Below, in pieces: positions 53,879 to 64,000 of a stretch of DNA of 64,000 nt. Numbering within the stretch: the first letter of the stretch is position 1; every line of letters starts with the position of its first letter. The notes under the pieces were generated by a model. The model was not told the DNA's origin and made no database searches. It saw nothing but the letters and a program-made list of their open reading frames with translations. The position numbers and the translations under genes are program-made. Origin of the DNA: Luteimonas terricola (GTDB taxonomy: Bacteria; Pseudomonadota; Gammaproteobacteria; Xanthomonadales; Xanthomonadaceae); NCBI RefSeq assembly GCF_004352845.1, contig NZ_SJRX01000002.1:496001-560000 (forward strand), in the 5' to 3' direction.

Positions 53879-56275
53879 ATGCCTGACGCCAAGCCCGCGC
53901 TCGCGCGCAAGATCGCCCAGACCATCGCCGACGAGATCGGCGCACGATGCAGCCAGGTGGAAGCCGCCGTCGGCCTGCTCGACGAAGGCGCCACCGTGCC
54001 CTTCATCGCGCGCTACCGCAAGGAGGTCACCGAGGGCCTGGACGACACCCAGCTGCGCGATCTGGAAACGCGCCTGGCCTACCTGCGCGAACTCGAGGAC
54101 CGGCGCGCCGCGATCCTCGCCAGCATCGACGAGCAGGGCAAGCTGACAGACGAACTGCGCGCCGACATCGAGGCCGCCGACAGCAAGGCGCGGCTGGAAG
54201 ACCTGTACCTGCCCTACAAGACCAAGCGCCGCACCCGCGCCCAGATCGCGCGCGAAGCCGGGCTGGAACCGCTGGCCGACGGCCTGCTGGCAGATCCCAC
54301 CCAGGTGCCCGAAGCGTTCGCCGCAGCTTTCGTCGATGTCGACAAGGGCGTCGCCGACGCCAAGGCGGCGCTGGAAGGCGCGCGCGCGATCCTGCTCGAA
54401 CGCTGGGGCGAAGATGCCACCCTGGTCGGCGAGCTGCGCGAGTGGCTGTCCGCGCAGGGCGTGATCCGCTCGAAGGTCGCCGAAGGCAAGGAGGCCGCGG
54501 GCGAGAAATTCCGCGATTACTTCGACCACGCCGAGCCGCTGGCGAAGATTCCGTCGCACCGGCTGCTGGCCCTGTTCCGCGGCCGCCGCGAAGAATTCCT
54601 GCAGCTGGAACTCGATCCGGGCGCCGACGCCGAAGCCGGCAACGCCTACGCCGAGGGCCGCATCGCGCTGCACGTCGGCATCCGCGCCGCGGGCCGTCCT
54701 GCCGACGCCTGGCTGCTCAACGCCTGCCGCCTGGCCTGGCGCGCCAAGCTGCATCTGCACCTGATGCTGGATCTCTTCTCGCAGGCGCGCGAGAAGGCCG
54801 AGGCCGAGGCCATCACCGTGTTCGGCGACAACCTCGTGGACCTGATGCTGGCCGCGCCCGCCGGCCCCAGGGCCGTGCTCGGCCTCGATCCCGGCCTGCG
54901 CACCGGCGTGAAGGTCGCCGTGGTCGACGCCACCGGCAAGCTGGTCGCCACCGACACGATCTTCCCGCACGAGCCACGGCGGCAGTGGGACCCGTCGCTG
55001 GCCGCGCTGAAGAAGCTCTGCGTCGCCCACGGCGTGCAGCTGGTCGCCATCGGCAACGGCACCGCCTCGCGCGAGACCGACCGCCTGGCCGGCGACCTGC
55101 TCAAGCTCGTGCCGGAGCTCGCGATGCAGAAGATCGTGGTCAGCGAGGCCGGCGCCTCGGTGTACTCGGCATCCGAGCTTGCGGCGAAGGAGTTCCCCGG
55201 CCTCGACGTCTCGCTGCGCGGCGCGGTCTCCATCGCGCGCCGCTTGCAGGACCCGCTGGCCGAGCTGGTGAAGATCGAGCCCAAGGCGATCGGCGTCGGC
55301 CAGTACCAGCACGACGTCGACCAGTACCGGCTGGCGCGCGCGCTCGACGCGCGGGTCGAGGACTGCGTGAACGCGGTCGGCGTGCACGTGAACACCGCCT
55401 CGGGCGCGCTGCTGGCGCGGGTGGCCGGGTTGTCGACCACGGTGGCCGAGAACATCGTCATCCACCGCGACGCCAACGGCCCGTTCAAGCGCAGGAAGGA
55501 CCTGCTGAAGGTGCCGCGCCTGGGCGAGAAGACCTTCGAACAGTGCGCCGGCTTCCTGCGCATCGCCGACGGCGACCAGCCGCTGGACGCCTCCGCCGTG
55601 CATCCCGAGGCCTATCCGGTGGTCGAACGCATCGTCGCCGCCACCGGCAGGCCGATCCAGGCGCTGGTCGGCGACGGCAGCTTCGTGCGCGCGCTCAAGC
55701 CGCGCGACTACGTCGACGCGCGCTTCGGCGAGCCCACCGTGCGCGACATCCTGGCCGAGCTGGAAAAACCCGGCCGCGACCCGCGCCCCGAGTTCAAGGC
55801 CGCGAAGTTCGCCGACGGCGTCGAAAGCATCAAGGACCTGCGCGAAGGCATGATCCTGGAAGGCGTGGTCAGCAACGTCGCCGCCTTCGGTGCCTTCGTC
55901 GACATCGGCGTGCACCAGGACGGCCTGGTCCACATCTCCGCGCTGTCGGACCGCTACGTGAAGGATCCGCGCGAGGTGGTGAAGGCCGGCGACATCGTCA
56001 AGGTGAAGGTGCTTGAGGTGGATGTCGCCCGCAAGCGCATCGCGCTGACGCGGCGGCTGGACGACAGCCCGGCGCCACGTGAGGCACGAGAAGACGCGCG
56101 CCGCGGCGGCGGCGGGCGCGACGTGCGCAACCGCCCCGACGGCAACCCCCGCGGCAACGGACCTGGCAATGGCCCGCGTGGCGGGCGTCCAAGCGCTGCC
56201 GGCGCACCGAAGCAGTCCGCGGCACCCGCCAACAACGCCCTGGCCGACGCCTTCGCCCGCGCCAAGCGCAGCTGA
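53879..56275 (+). CDS. tex: RNA-binding transcription accessory protein Tex
   Basis: This 798-residue Tex protein has helix-rich N-terminal domains with [24 protein letters not shown] and [26 protein letters not shown] YqgF-like central domain follows with [19 protein letters not shown], then helix-hairpin-helix parts and a C-terminal S1 RNA-binding domain with [17 protein letters not shown]. The tail (about 735-798) is Arg/Gly/Asp-rich and disordered. Tex helps transcription under stress and binds nucleic acids. The length matches the family (E. coli YhgF 773). Confidence 0.95.
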   Translation: MPDAKPALARKIAQTIADEIGARCSQVEAAVGLLDEGATVPFIARYRKEVTEGLDDTQLRDLETRLAYLRELEDRRAAILASIDEQGKLTDELRADIEAADSKARLEDLYLPYKTKRRTRAQIAREAGLEPLADGLLADPTQVPEAFAAAFVDVDKGVADAKAALEGARAILLERWGEDATLVGELREWLSAQGVIRSKVAEGKEAAGEKFRDYFDHAEPLAKIPSHRLLALFRGRREEFLQLELDPGADAEAGNAYAEGRIALHVGIRAAGRPADAWLLNACRLAWRAKLHLHLMLDLFSQAREKAEAEAITVFGDNLVDLMLAAPAGPRAVLGLDPGLRTGVKVAVVDATGKLVATDTIFPHEPRRQWDPSLAALKKLCVAHGVQLVAIGNGTASRETDRLAGDLLKLVPELAMQKIVVSEAGASVYSASELAAKEFPGLDVSLRGAVSIARRLQDPLAELVKIEPKAIGVGQYQHDVDQYRLARALDARVEDCVNAVGVHVNTASGALLARVAGLSTTVAENIVIHRDANGPFKRRKDLLKVPRLGEKTFEQCAGFLRIADGDQPLDASAVHPEAYPVVERIVAATGRPIQALVGDGSFVRALKPRDYVDARFGEPTVRDILAELEKPGRDPRPEFKAAKFADGVESIKDLREGMILEGVVSNVAAFGAFVDIGVHQDGLVHISALSDRYVKDPREVVKAGDIVKVKVLEVDVARKRIALTRRLDDSPAPREAREDARRGGGGRDVRNRPDGNPRGNGPGNGPRGGRPSAAGAPKQSAAPANNALADAFARAKRS

Positions 56276-56413
56276 CCGGCCTCGCCAGCCCCTGCCCGCC
56301 GGCTCACTTCGGGAATCCCGATGCCGCCGCGGGCCCACCAGCCCCGTCGCCGGGACGCGCTGTTCAGCCGCGCGGGGCGTTCGTCCGGATACCGCGTGGG
56401 ACAATACGGCTCC

Positions 56414-56596
56414 ATGAGCCAGCCGCATTCCCTCCCCGACAACGATCCGCGCCCGGTCCCGCCCGAGCCGCCCCTGCCCAGCGACTGCTGCGACAGCGGC
56501 TGCGATCCCTGCGTGAACGACAGCTACAGCGACGAGCTGCAGCTCTATCGCGAGCGGCTGGCCAAGTGGCTCGCGCGGCACCCGGGCGAGGCCTGA
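56414..56596 (+). CDS. Small OXR-type (oxidoreductase-like) protein
   Basis: This 60-residue protein has a Pro-rich start and the Cys-rich motif SDCCDSGCDPCVNDSYSDEL, then a helix (LQLYRERLAKWLAR). This matches the oxidoreductase-like N-terminal (PF09791-type) family of small proteins in many proteobacteria. The Cys cluster could bind a metal. The function is unproven. It follows tex by about 140 bp and precedes the TlpA-type gene by 12 bp. Confidence 0.8.
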   Translation: MSQPHSLPDNDPRPVPPEPPLPSDCCDSGCDPCVNDSYSDELQLYRERLAKWLARHPGEA

Positions 56597-56608
56597 AGCC
56601 CGGACCGG

Positions 56609-57454
56609 ATGAACTCACTGGGTCCTTTTCCGATGCGGACGGTCATCGTCGCGCTGGCGGCCCTGCTGGCATGGCTGGTCGTGCGCGCATGGGCCAGGCG
56701 CCTGCCGGATTCGCCACACGCACCCGAGCTGCGGCACAAGGTGGCGGGCGCCTGGTTCATCGATGCGCTGTTCGTCGGCCTGCTGGCGGCGCGCATCGGC
56801 TACGTGCTGCGCTGGTGGCCGGACTATGCCGCAGCGCCGAAATCGATCATCGCCATCGGCGATGGCGGCTTCCTGTGGTGGAGCGGACTGCCGGCCGCCA
56901 TCGCCTTCGCATGGTGGCGCAGCCGCAGCGCCAGGGCACTGCGGCGTCCCCTTCTCGCCGGCATCGCCGCGGGCATGCTGGCCTGGCTGGCCTTCAGCGG
57001 CACCCTGGCGCTGCTCCGGAACTCGGCACCACCGCTGCCGGACTTCGAACTGGCCACGCTCGACGGCACGCCCACGACGCTTGCCGCCCACGCCGGGCAG
57101 CCCGTGGTGCTGAACATGTGGGCCACGTGGTGCCCGCCCTGCCGGCGCGAGATGCCGGTGCTCGAGGATGCGCAGGGACGCTACCCCGGCGTCGCCATCG
57201 TGCTGGTCAACCAGGGCGAAGACCGTGGCGCCATCCGCGACTACCTCGACCAGCAGGGACTCGCGTTCGAACACATGCTGCTCGATCCGCATTCGCGCAC
57301 CATGCTCGACACGAACACGCGCGGACTTCCCACCACCCTGTTCTTCGATGCCGACGGACGGCTGGTGGATACGCACATGGGCGAACTGACCCGCGCCAGC
57401 CTGGCCGATACGCTGCGCCGCCGGTTCGGTGAGGTCGCGCATGGACGGCCCTGA
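56609..57454 (+). CDS. Lgt-like membrane segment fused to a TlpA-type thioredoxin domain
   Basis: This 281-residue protein has about four membrane helices in residues 1-135. The segment ARIGYVLRWWPDY, then IGDGGFLWWSGLPAAIAF, resembles the R-x-G-Y and Gly-rich Trp region of prolipoprotein diacylglyceryl transferase (Lgt), but the rest of Lgt is missing. Residues of about 143-281 form a TlpA/ResA-type periplasmic thioredoxin fold with active site WCPPC (C175, C178) and the cis-Pro in GLPTTLFFD. It probably reduces or isomerises disulfides at the periplasmic face. ATG 56609 was used; ATG 56633 is also possible. Confidence 0.82.
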   Translation: MNSLGPFPMRTVIVALAALLAWLVVRAWARRLPDSPHAPELRHKVAGAWFIDALFVGLLAARIGYVLRWWPDYAAAPKSIIAIGDGGFLWWSGLPAAIAFAWWRSRSARALRRPLLAGIAAGMLAWLAFSGTLALLRNSAPPLPDFELATLDGTPTTLAAHAGQPVVLNMWATWCPPCRREMPVLEDAQGRYPGVAIVLVNQGEDRGAIRDYLDQQGLAFEHMLLDPHSRTMLDTNTRGLPTTLFFDADGRLVDTHMGELTRASLADTLRRRFGEVAHGRP

Positions 57455-57537
57455 CCCGCCCGGTGTAGAACCCGGGCCTCGCAAGCCCCTCCGGGGCCGA
57501 TTGGCCGGGCCGATGCGCACAGTGGACAATACGGTGG

Positions 57538-58458
57538 ATGGAAAATACCGGTAGACCCGCCGCAACCACGCCGGACCTGAGGAAGTACGCCTGGCTGGCG
57601 ATCGCCACCGCGGTGCTGACGGTCCTGCTCAAGGGCAGCGCGTGGGCCATCACCGGCTCGGTGGGCCTGCTGTCGGACGCCGCCGAGTCGATGGTCAACC
57701 TGGTGGCGGCCATCGTTGCCCTGGTCTCGCTGACCATCGCCGCCAGGCCGGCCGACGACGACCACCACTTCGGGCACAGCAAGGCGGAGTATTTCTCCGC
57801 CGCGCTGGAAGGGATCATGGTGTTCGTCGCGGCGGCCTCGATCATCTACCTGGGCATCGAGCGCCTGCTCAATCCCCGGCCGCTGGAGTCGATCGGTTTC
57901 GGCCTGGCCATTTCGATGGTGGCCGCCGTCCTCAACGGCGTCGTGGGGCGGATCCTGATCGCGGTCGGCACCCGGCACCGCTCCATCACCCTGCGCGCCG
58001 ACGGCAAGCACCTGATGACCGACGTGTACACCTCGATCGGCGTGGTGGTGGGCCTGGGGCTGGCGTGGCTGACGGGCTGGAACTGGATGGATCCGGTGGT
58101 CGCGATCCTGGTGGGCGTGAACATCCTGGTCACCGGCTACCGGCTCATTTCCGAATCCACCGCCGGCCTGATGGACGTGTCGCTGTCCCCGCAGGACAAC
58201 GCCAGGATCCAGGCCATCCTGGACGCCCATGCCGAGACCGGCCGGATCGAATTCCACGCGGTGCGCACCCGCGAGTCCGGGTCCCGCCAGTTCATGGAGA
58301 TGCACATGCTGGTCCCCGGCGACTGGACGGTGCTGCGCGGCCATGACGCCATGGAAGACCTGGTGGAGAAAATCGTGGCCGAGTTCCCGGCCATGCGCGT
58401 GACCGGGCACCTTGAGCCGGTCTCCGACCCCCGCAGCTACGAGGACATGACCCTGTAA
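57538..58458 (+). CDS. Cation diffusion facilitator (metal exporter)
   Basis: This 306-residue CDF transporter has six membrane helices and a C-terminal cytoplasmic domain (ferredoxin-like fold with RIEFHAVRTRESGSRQFMEMH). The signature region is GSVGLLSDAAESMVNLV, and the second metal segment is ADGKHLMTDVYTS with its His-x3-Asp. In FieF-type proteins the first site is D-x3-D; here the aligned positions look like E-x3-N (residues of about 50 and 54), so the metal preference may differ. It exports divalent metals (Zn, Fe, Mn or Co) by proton exchange. Confidence 0.87.
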   Translation: MENTGRPAATTPDLRKYAWLAIATAVLTVLLKGSAWAITGSVGLLSDAAESMVNLVAAIVALVSLTIAARPADDDHHFGHSKAEYFSAALEGIMVFVAAASIIYLGIERLLNPRPLESIGFGLAISMVAAVLNGVVGRILIAVGTRHRSITLRADGKHLMTDVYTSIGVVVGLGLAWLTGWNWMDPVVAILVGVNILVTGYRLISESTAGLMDVSLSPQDNARIQAILDAHAETGRIEFHAVRTRESGSRQFMEMHMLVPGDWTVLRGHDAMEDLVEKIVAEFPAMRVTGHLEPVSDPRSYEDMTL

Positions 58459-58486
58459 CCGGACAGGAATATGGAGCGATTGCGGC

Positions 58487-60376
<1,890 letters not shown>

Positions 60377-60425
60377 GTCTCGATTATCGCGCCTGGGCGC
60401 GCGTCTGCGGTGAGCGGAGGGAAGT

Positions 60426-60440
60426 TGGCACGCATCCTGC
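60426..60440 (+). promoter_or_regulatory. Candidate sigma-54 (RpoN) promoter
   Basis: TTGGCACG then CATC then CTGC keeps the invariant GG (60427-60428) and GC (60439-60440) dinucleotides exactly 10 nt apart, as in -24/-12 elements. One position of the -12 half differs from consensus (CTGC for TTGC). It points into the sRNA candidate. Confidence 0.5.
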
Positions 60441-60451
60441 GTTCGATACAG

Positions 60452-60571
60452 GCGCACCCGGGATGGCAATCGCCTAGGGGGGCGTGGCCGGAGATTGGAA
60501 CAGGGCTGGCCAAGCGCATCCCGGGGAAGCGAAGGGGCCGAACGTCGGGGGACGTTCGGCCCCGTTTTTTT
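60452..60571 (+). ncRNA. Candidate small RNA upstream of mnmG
   Basis: A stretch of about 120 nt lies between a sigma-54-like element (predicted start near 60452) and a strong Rho-independent terminator on the plus strand. No plus-strand protein gene lies in front of the terminator, since mnmG is on the other strand, and no plausible ORF fits. The whole 60377-60786 gap (410 bp) holds otherwise only GC-rich sequence. No similarity to a known sRNA could be judged by eye. Confidence 0.45.
60534..60571 (+). terminator. Rho-independent terminator without a protein gene in front
   Basis: A perfect 13-bp stem (GGGGCCGAACGTC / GACGTTCGGCCCC) with loop GGGG is followed by G and seven T. It is oriented for plus-strand transcripts; the minus strand has no T run after the stem. 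Confidence 0.9.
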
Positions 60572-60786
60572 GCCGCCGGCCGCATGGGCCCTGCGAAGCG
60601 GGATATGGCGCCGACCCCCGGCGGGAGCGGAACAGGGGGGATCCGGGCTCCCCCGCCGGGTGTCGACATTGGTCACCCCGGTTTACGTCGGAAAGCGACG
60701 CAACCGGTCAGTCGGTCCTAAGCTTGCGACGACTGCGCGCCCGGTGCAAGCACCAGGGCGCACATAACGAGACACGGTTCCGCCAA

Positions 60787-61599
60787 CTAGTCTTCCTGGG
60801 TTTGCGCGCGGGACGCCGGCGAGGAGCGGCTTGCCCTGGGTGCCGGCGCAGCCCGCGGCCTCGGGGCGGCGCGCGGTGCCGGAGCCGATGCACGCGGCTG
60901 CGTTACAGGGACAGTCCGGGACGGAGCCGGACGCGCCGGAGCTACCCGCGCCGGCGTACGCATCGCGGGCGCTGGCGTCGACAGCCGCGGCCGCGTCCGG
61001 CGATCGGGTGCCGACACGCGGGCACCATCGTCGCCAACGCGCGGACTGATCGTCCGCAGACGATTGTCGGGCGGGGCGGTCCGCGGCGTGGGCATCCGAC
61101 CGGCCGGTGCATTGCCGCCGCGCGGCGGCGCCGCGCCGCGGAGCCGCTGGATGTCGTCCTGCGAGCGCATCCGGTTCGGAGGCAAGGGCCTGCTCATCGG
61201 TGGCTGCGTGACGTCGGGCCGATCATGATCGTCGCGCGGCGGGCGCGGCGGGCGCGGACGATGCGGCGGACGGTGCCCATACCCGGGCCGGCCGTACCAG
61301 TAGGAGCCGCCGTACCACGGACGGCCGTAGTATCCGCCGCCGCCGTACCCGAGCCCACGGTAGTAACCAGGCCCGCCATAGCGGCCGTAGCCGTAGCCGT
61401 AGCCGTAGCCGTAGCCACCATAGCCGTAGGGCGAGTAGCCGTAGGGCGAATAGTAGTAATCGCCATAGGCCCCATGGGACGAGGCGTTGCCGTAGTAGTA
61501 GTCGCCGTAGCCTTGGCGGTCGTGGCTGCTGTAGCCGTAGCCCGTCGCGCAGCCTGCCAGGAAAAGGGAGGCGGCGAGGACGATGAGGATCTTGCGCAT
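60787..61599 (-). CDS. Gly/Tyr-rich, Pro/Arg-rich lipoprotein
   Basis: This 270-residue lipoprotein has a signal peptide ending in lipobox LAGC (Cys at about residue 17). The mature N-terminal half is dominated by Gly-Tyr repeats (YGYGYGYGYGRYGGPGYY), encoded by a tandem CCGTAG-type (minus strand) hexamer array near 61390-61420. The second half is Pro/Arg/Ala-rich and disordered. No domain is recognised. Such proteins are usually outer-membrane or cell-surface lipoproteins of unknown role. GGGG lies 8 nt before the ATG. Confidence 0.65.
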   Translation of the reverse strand: MRKILIVLAASLFLAGCATGYGYSSHDRQGYGDYYYGNASSHGAYGDYYYSPYGYSPYGYGGYGYGYGYGYGRYGGPGYYRGLGYGGGGYYGRPWYGGSYWYGRPGYGHRPPHRPRPPRPPRDDHDRPDVTQPPMSRPLPPNRMRSQDDIQRLRGAAPPRGGNAPAGRMPTPRTAPPDNRLRTISPRVGDDGARVSAPDRRTRPRLSTPAPAMRTPARVAPARPAPSRTVPVTQPRASAPAPRAAPRPRAAPAPRASRSSPASRAQTQED

Positions 61600-61721
61600 G
61601 TCGCGTCCCCCTGTGTGGGTGCCGCCCCAGAGTCGGCCATGGCCATTGAATTGGGGCTTAACCCCTTCGAAACGCGGTCCCCGCTGCTGAACCCTACCCG
61701 CAACTCCGTTAGTCTGGGGCC

Positions 61722-62678
61722 ATGTCCGCCGCCGTGGCCAATTTCGACGACATCCTGGCCGCCGCGGCCCGGATCGCGCCGCATGCCCATGTCACCCCGG
61801 TGCTGCGCTCGGGCGGCCTCGACGCCATCGCGGGCTGCACGCTGGCCTTCAAGGGCGAGCACCTGCAGCGCACGGGCGCATTCAAGTTCCGCGGCGCCTG
61901 CAACGCCGTCTGGCGGCTGTCGGACGCCGAGGCCGCGCGCGGCGTGGTCACGCACTCCTCGGGCAACCACGGCGCGGCGCTGGCGCTGGCCGCGCGCACC
62001 CGCGACATGGCCTGCCACGTCGTGCTCCCGGCCGGCACGGTGCGGGCCAAGCTGGCCGCGATCGCCAGCCATGGCGCCGTCATGCACCGCTGCGCTCCCG
62101 GGATCACGGCGCGCGAGGCCGCCTGTGCGGAGGTACTCGCAGCCACCGGGGGGAACCTCGTCCACCCGTATGCCGACCCGGCGGTGATCGCGGGCCAGGG
62201 CACCGCGGCGCTCGAGCTGTTGGCCGCGGCAGGTCCACTGGATGCGCTGGTGGTGCCGGTGGGCGGCGGCGGCCTGGCCGCGGGCACGGCGCTGGCGCTG
62301 GCCGCCTGCGCGCCGGATTGCCGCCTGTACCTGGCCGAGCCGGCCGGCGCGGCCGAGACCCGGGATTCGCTGGCGCGCGGCGAGCGGGTCACGGATTTCA
62401 CCCCCGATACGCTCTGCGATGGCCTCCGGGGAACCCTCGGCCAGCCCGGCTTCGACATCCTGCGCGCCCATGGCGCCGAGGTCCTGGTGGTGGACGACGC
62501 CGACACCGTGGCCGCGATGCGCCTGCTCTGGCAGCGGATGAAGCAGGTGGTCGAACCCTCCTCGGCCATCGTCCTGGCCGCCGTGCTCGGCAACCGCGAA
62601 CGCTTTGCCGGACAGCGCGTGGGCCTGGTGCTGTCGGGCGGCAACGTCGACCTCGACGCCTTGCCGTGGGCCGCATGA
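61722..62678 (+). CDS. PLP-dependent threonine/serine dehydratase
   Basis: This 318-residue fold-type II PLP enzyme has the PLP lysine in AFKFRGA (K55). The Asn loop is SSGNHGAALALAA, the Gly-rich phosphate loop is VPVGGGGLAAGTAL, and a Ser/Cys segment LSGGNVDL is at the end. The group includes catabolic threonine dehydratase and serine racemase; it converts Thr to 2-oxobutanoate or acts on Ser. The absence of a C-terminal ACT domain excludes the biosynthetic IlvA type. It overlaps the next gene by 4 nt. Confidence 0.88.
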   Translation: MSAAVANFDDILAAAARIAPHAHVTPVLRSGGLDAIAGCTLAFKGEHLQRTGAFKFRGACNAVWRLSDAEAARGVVTHSSGNHGAALALAARTRDMACHVVLPAGTVRAKLAAIASHGAVMHRCAPGITAREAACAEVLAATGGNLVHPYADPAVIAGQGTAALELLAAAGPLDALVVPVGGGGLAAGTALALAACAPDCRLYLAEPAGAAETRDSLARGERVTDFTPDTLCDGLRGTLGQPGFDILRAHGAEVLVVDDADTVAAMRLLWQRMKQVVEPSSAIVLAAVLGNRERFAGQRVGLVLSGGNVDLDALPWAA

Positions 62679-63289
62679 GGCGGCGGCGACGCCACGCGCG
62701 GCCGCGGCGCCGGTTGCGCTGGCTGTTGTGGCTGGTGCTGCTGGTGGCGGCCTGGCTGCTGGGCGTCGCGGCGTGGATCGTGCACGTCGGCAACCGCGAC
62801 CAGGCCGGGCCGGCGGACGCGATCGTGGTGCTGGGCGCGGCGGCCTACGACACCCGGCCCTCGCCGGTGTTCACCGAGCGCATCCGCCACGGCATCGACC
62901 TGTACGAGCACGGCTACGCGCCGACCCTGGTGTTCACCGGCGGCTATGGCGACGGTGCGCGATTCTCCGAGTCGCAGGTGGCGCGGAGCTTCGCTTTGCG
63001 CGAAGGCGTGCCCAACGAGGCGATCCTGATCGAGACCCTGTCGCGCACGACCCACCAGAACCTGCTGCGCGCCCGCGATGTGCTGTCCGACCACAACCTG
63101 CAGCGGGTGATCGTGGTCAGCGACCCCCTGCACATGGCGCGGGCACTGCGGCTGTGCCGCCAGCTGGGCATCGACGCCATCGGCTCGCCGACGCCGAGCT
63201 CGCGCTTCCGCAGCTTCCGGACGCAGTGGCGATTCCTCGCGCGCGAGGTGTATTTCTTCCATCGCGACCTGGTGGTGACGCCGGACTGA
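62675..63289 (+). CDS. YdcF-family (DUF218) membrane-anchored protein
   Basis: This 204-residue protein has an Arg-rich start, one membrane helix (LLWLVLLVAAWLLGVAAWIV) and a DUF218 domain. Conserved features are DAIVVLGAAAYDTRPSPVF, LVFTGGYGDGARFSESQVA, IETLSRTTHQNLLRARDVL and VIVVSDPLHMARALRL. YdcF/SanA-type proteins act in the envelope; their reaction is not settled. The ATG overlaps the dehydratase stop (ATGA). Confidence 0.86.
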   Translation: MRRRRRHARPRRRLRWLLWLVLLVAAWLLGVAAWIVHVGNRDQAGPADAIVVLGAAAYDTRPSPVFTERIRHGIDLYEHGYAPTLVFTGGYGDGARFSESQVARSFALREGVPNEAILIETLSRTTHQNLLRARDVLSDHNLQRVIVVSDPLHMARALRLCRQLGIDAIGSPTPSSRFRSFRTQWRFLAREVYFFHRDLVVTPD

Positions 63290-63341
63290 GGTGGTCGCGC
63301 CGCACGCCGCGTCGATCCCGGCGGTCGCCGGGGCGGAGCGG

Positions 63342-63959
63342 TCAGCCCTCGCTGCCCACCAGGGTCAGGCCTTCGCGCAGCAGCCAGCGCGTGGCCGCGG
63401 CACGGTCGGGCTGCGGCAGGCCGTCGAGTACGCCCACCAGCCAGCGGAAGGAGCGGCAACGCGCCTGGCGGCTGGCCTCGTCCGCGCCTTCGGATGCGAG
63501 ACCGAGCATGAAGCCATCGTGCAGGAAAGTGGCGCTCACCGCCGCCGACTTCAGCACCTGGCGCGCATGTGCCGGGTCGTAGTGCTGCGGCTGGCCCTGC
63601 AGGCCGGCCACGGCGATGTCGGTGAAGGCCAGCGCGAAGCGTTCGCGGCTGGCGTCGCCCAGGCGATCGACCGCGCGCTGGAAGGCGGCGACGTCACGCG
63701 CGGCGTCGGGTTCGAAGAGCGCGCACAGGGCCGCGGACTCCGTGTCCGAGCGCGCGCTGGCGTGCACGGCCTTGAACAGGCGGTCGATGGCCGGATCCGG
63801 GGCGCGCAGGAGGACTTCGTCGCCCAGCGAAAGCACCGTGGCGGGATCGAACTGCGAGAGGTCGATCTCGTAGCGCTGCGCGGATGCGGACAGCGCCGGT
63901 GCGGCGCAGAGAATGAGCGCGCAGGCAACGGACAGGACCGGGAGGTTCGGATTCGACAT
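63342..63959 (-). CDS. Hypothetical secreted protein
   Basis: This 205-residue protein has a signal peptide (about 1-25: VLSVACALILCAAPALSAS) and a mature helical part with two Cys regions (SAALCALFEPD and RQARCRSFRWL). No family is recognised. ATG 63959 was chosen over ATG 63980 because it starts the signal peptide directly. It converges with the YdcF-like gene, leaving about 50 bp between stops. Confidence 0.62.
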   Translation of the reverse strand: MSNPNLPVLSVACALILCAAPALSASAQRYEIDLSQFDPATVLSLGDEVLLRAPDPAIDRLFKAVHASARSDTESAALCALFEPDAARDVAAFQRAVDRLGDASRERFALAFTDIAVAGLQGQPQHYDPAHARQVLKSAAVSATFLHDGFMLGLASEGADEASRQARCRSFRWLVGVLDGLPQPDRAAATRWLLREGLTLVGSEG

Positions 63960-64000
63960 GCCGCGAGTGTAGGCAGCCACGTGCGCCGCATGATGAACCG

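Noticed and set aside
57480..57500. GCCCC-TCC-GGGGC hairpin after the TlpA-type gene, considered as a terminator
   Set aside because: The stem is only 5 bp and no T run follows.

Overview
This is a high-GC stretch of chromosome that looks like a gammaproteobacterium of the Xanthomonadales (Lysobacter/Luteimonas-like). That placement is inferred from protein style and from the housekeeping set: rep, plsB, ttcA, rdgC, hemH, tatABC, glyQ/glyS, tamA/tamB, tex and mnmG. No rRNA or tRNA gene, CRISPR array, insertion sequence or phage gene was seen.

Layout. (1) 1-5.9 kb: the 3' end of a TPR protein, thymidine kinase, a Sel1-like periplasmic protein, Rep helicase and an e(P4)-type acid phosphatase lipoprotein, closed by a strong terminator. 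(2) 6.1-8.3 kb: a proline-rich tandem-repeat protein with two C-terminal membrane segments, facing a small secreted protein. (3) 8.4-27.8 kb: a non-flagellar type III secretion (T3SS) island. Its minus-strand arm runs sctV-sctD-sctF-sctI-sctJ-sctK-sctL-sctN-sctO-sctP. A second minus-strand block of four small uncharacterised genes lies beyond an acetyltransferase gene that points the other way. A divergent plus-strand arm encodes a histidine kinase, a LuxR-type response regulator and sctQ-sctR-sctS-sctT. sctU sits tail-to-tail with sctT. Between the two arms is a fliO-like gene, normally a flagellar gene. (4) 27.8-64 kb: ordinary chromosome with lipid synthesis, tRNA modification, haem synthesis, Tat export, glycyl-tRNA synthetase, the TAM complex, Tex, a metal exporter, MnmG and several lipoproteins.

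The most unusual part is the secretion island. Its inner-membrane export gate (R,S,T,U,V), ATPase set (K,L,N,O,Q), inner ring (D,J), needle/rod candidates (F,I) and ruler candidate (P) are all present. No secretin (SctC), recognisable translocon, gatekeeper (SctW) or dedicated chaperone is visible, although housekeeping genes bound the island on both sides. It carries a FliO homologue, an SctR with an insertion of about 140 residues, an SctQ with an internal start for a C-terminal product, and two adjacent small proteins that share a 57-residue gap-free domain. The two-component system in the sctQRST operon is the obvious candidate regulator. Many T3SS genes overlap by a few bases and start with GTG or TTG, which suggests translational coupling.

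A second candidate novelty is a small RNA of about 120 nt upstream of and divergent from mnmG. It is predicted from a correctly spaced sigma-54-like element and a perfect 13-bp terminator hairpin that has no protein gene in front of it.
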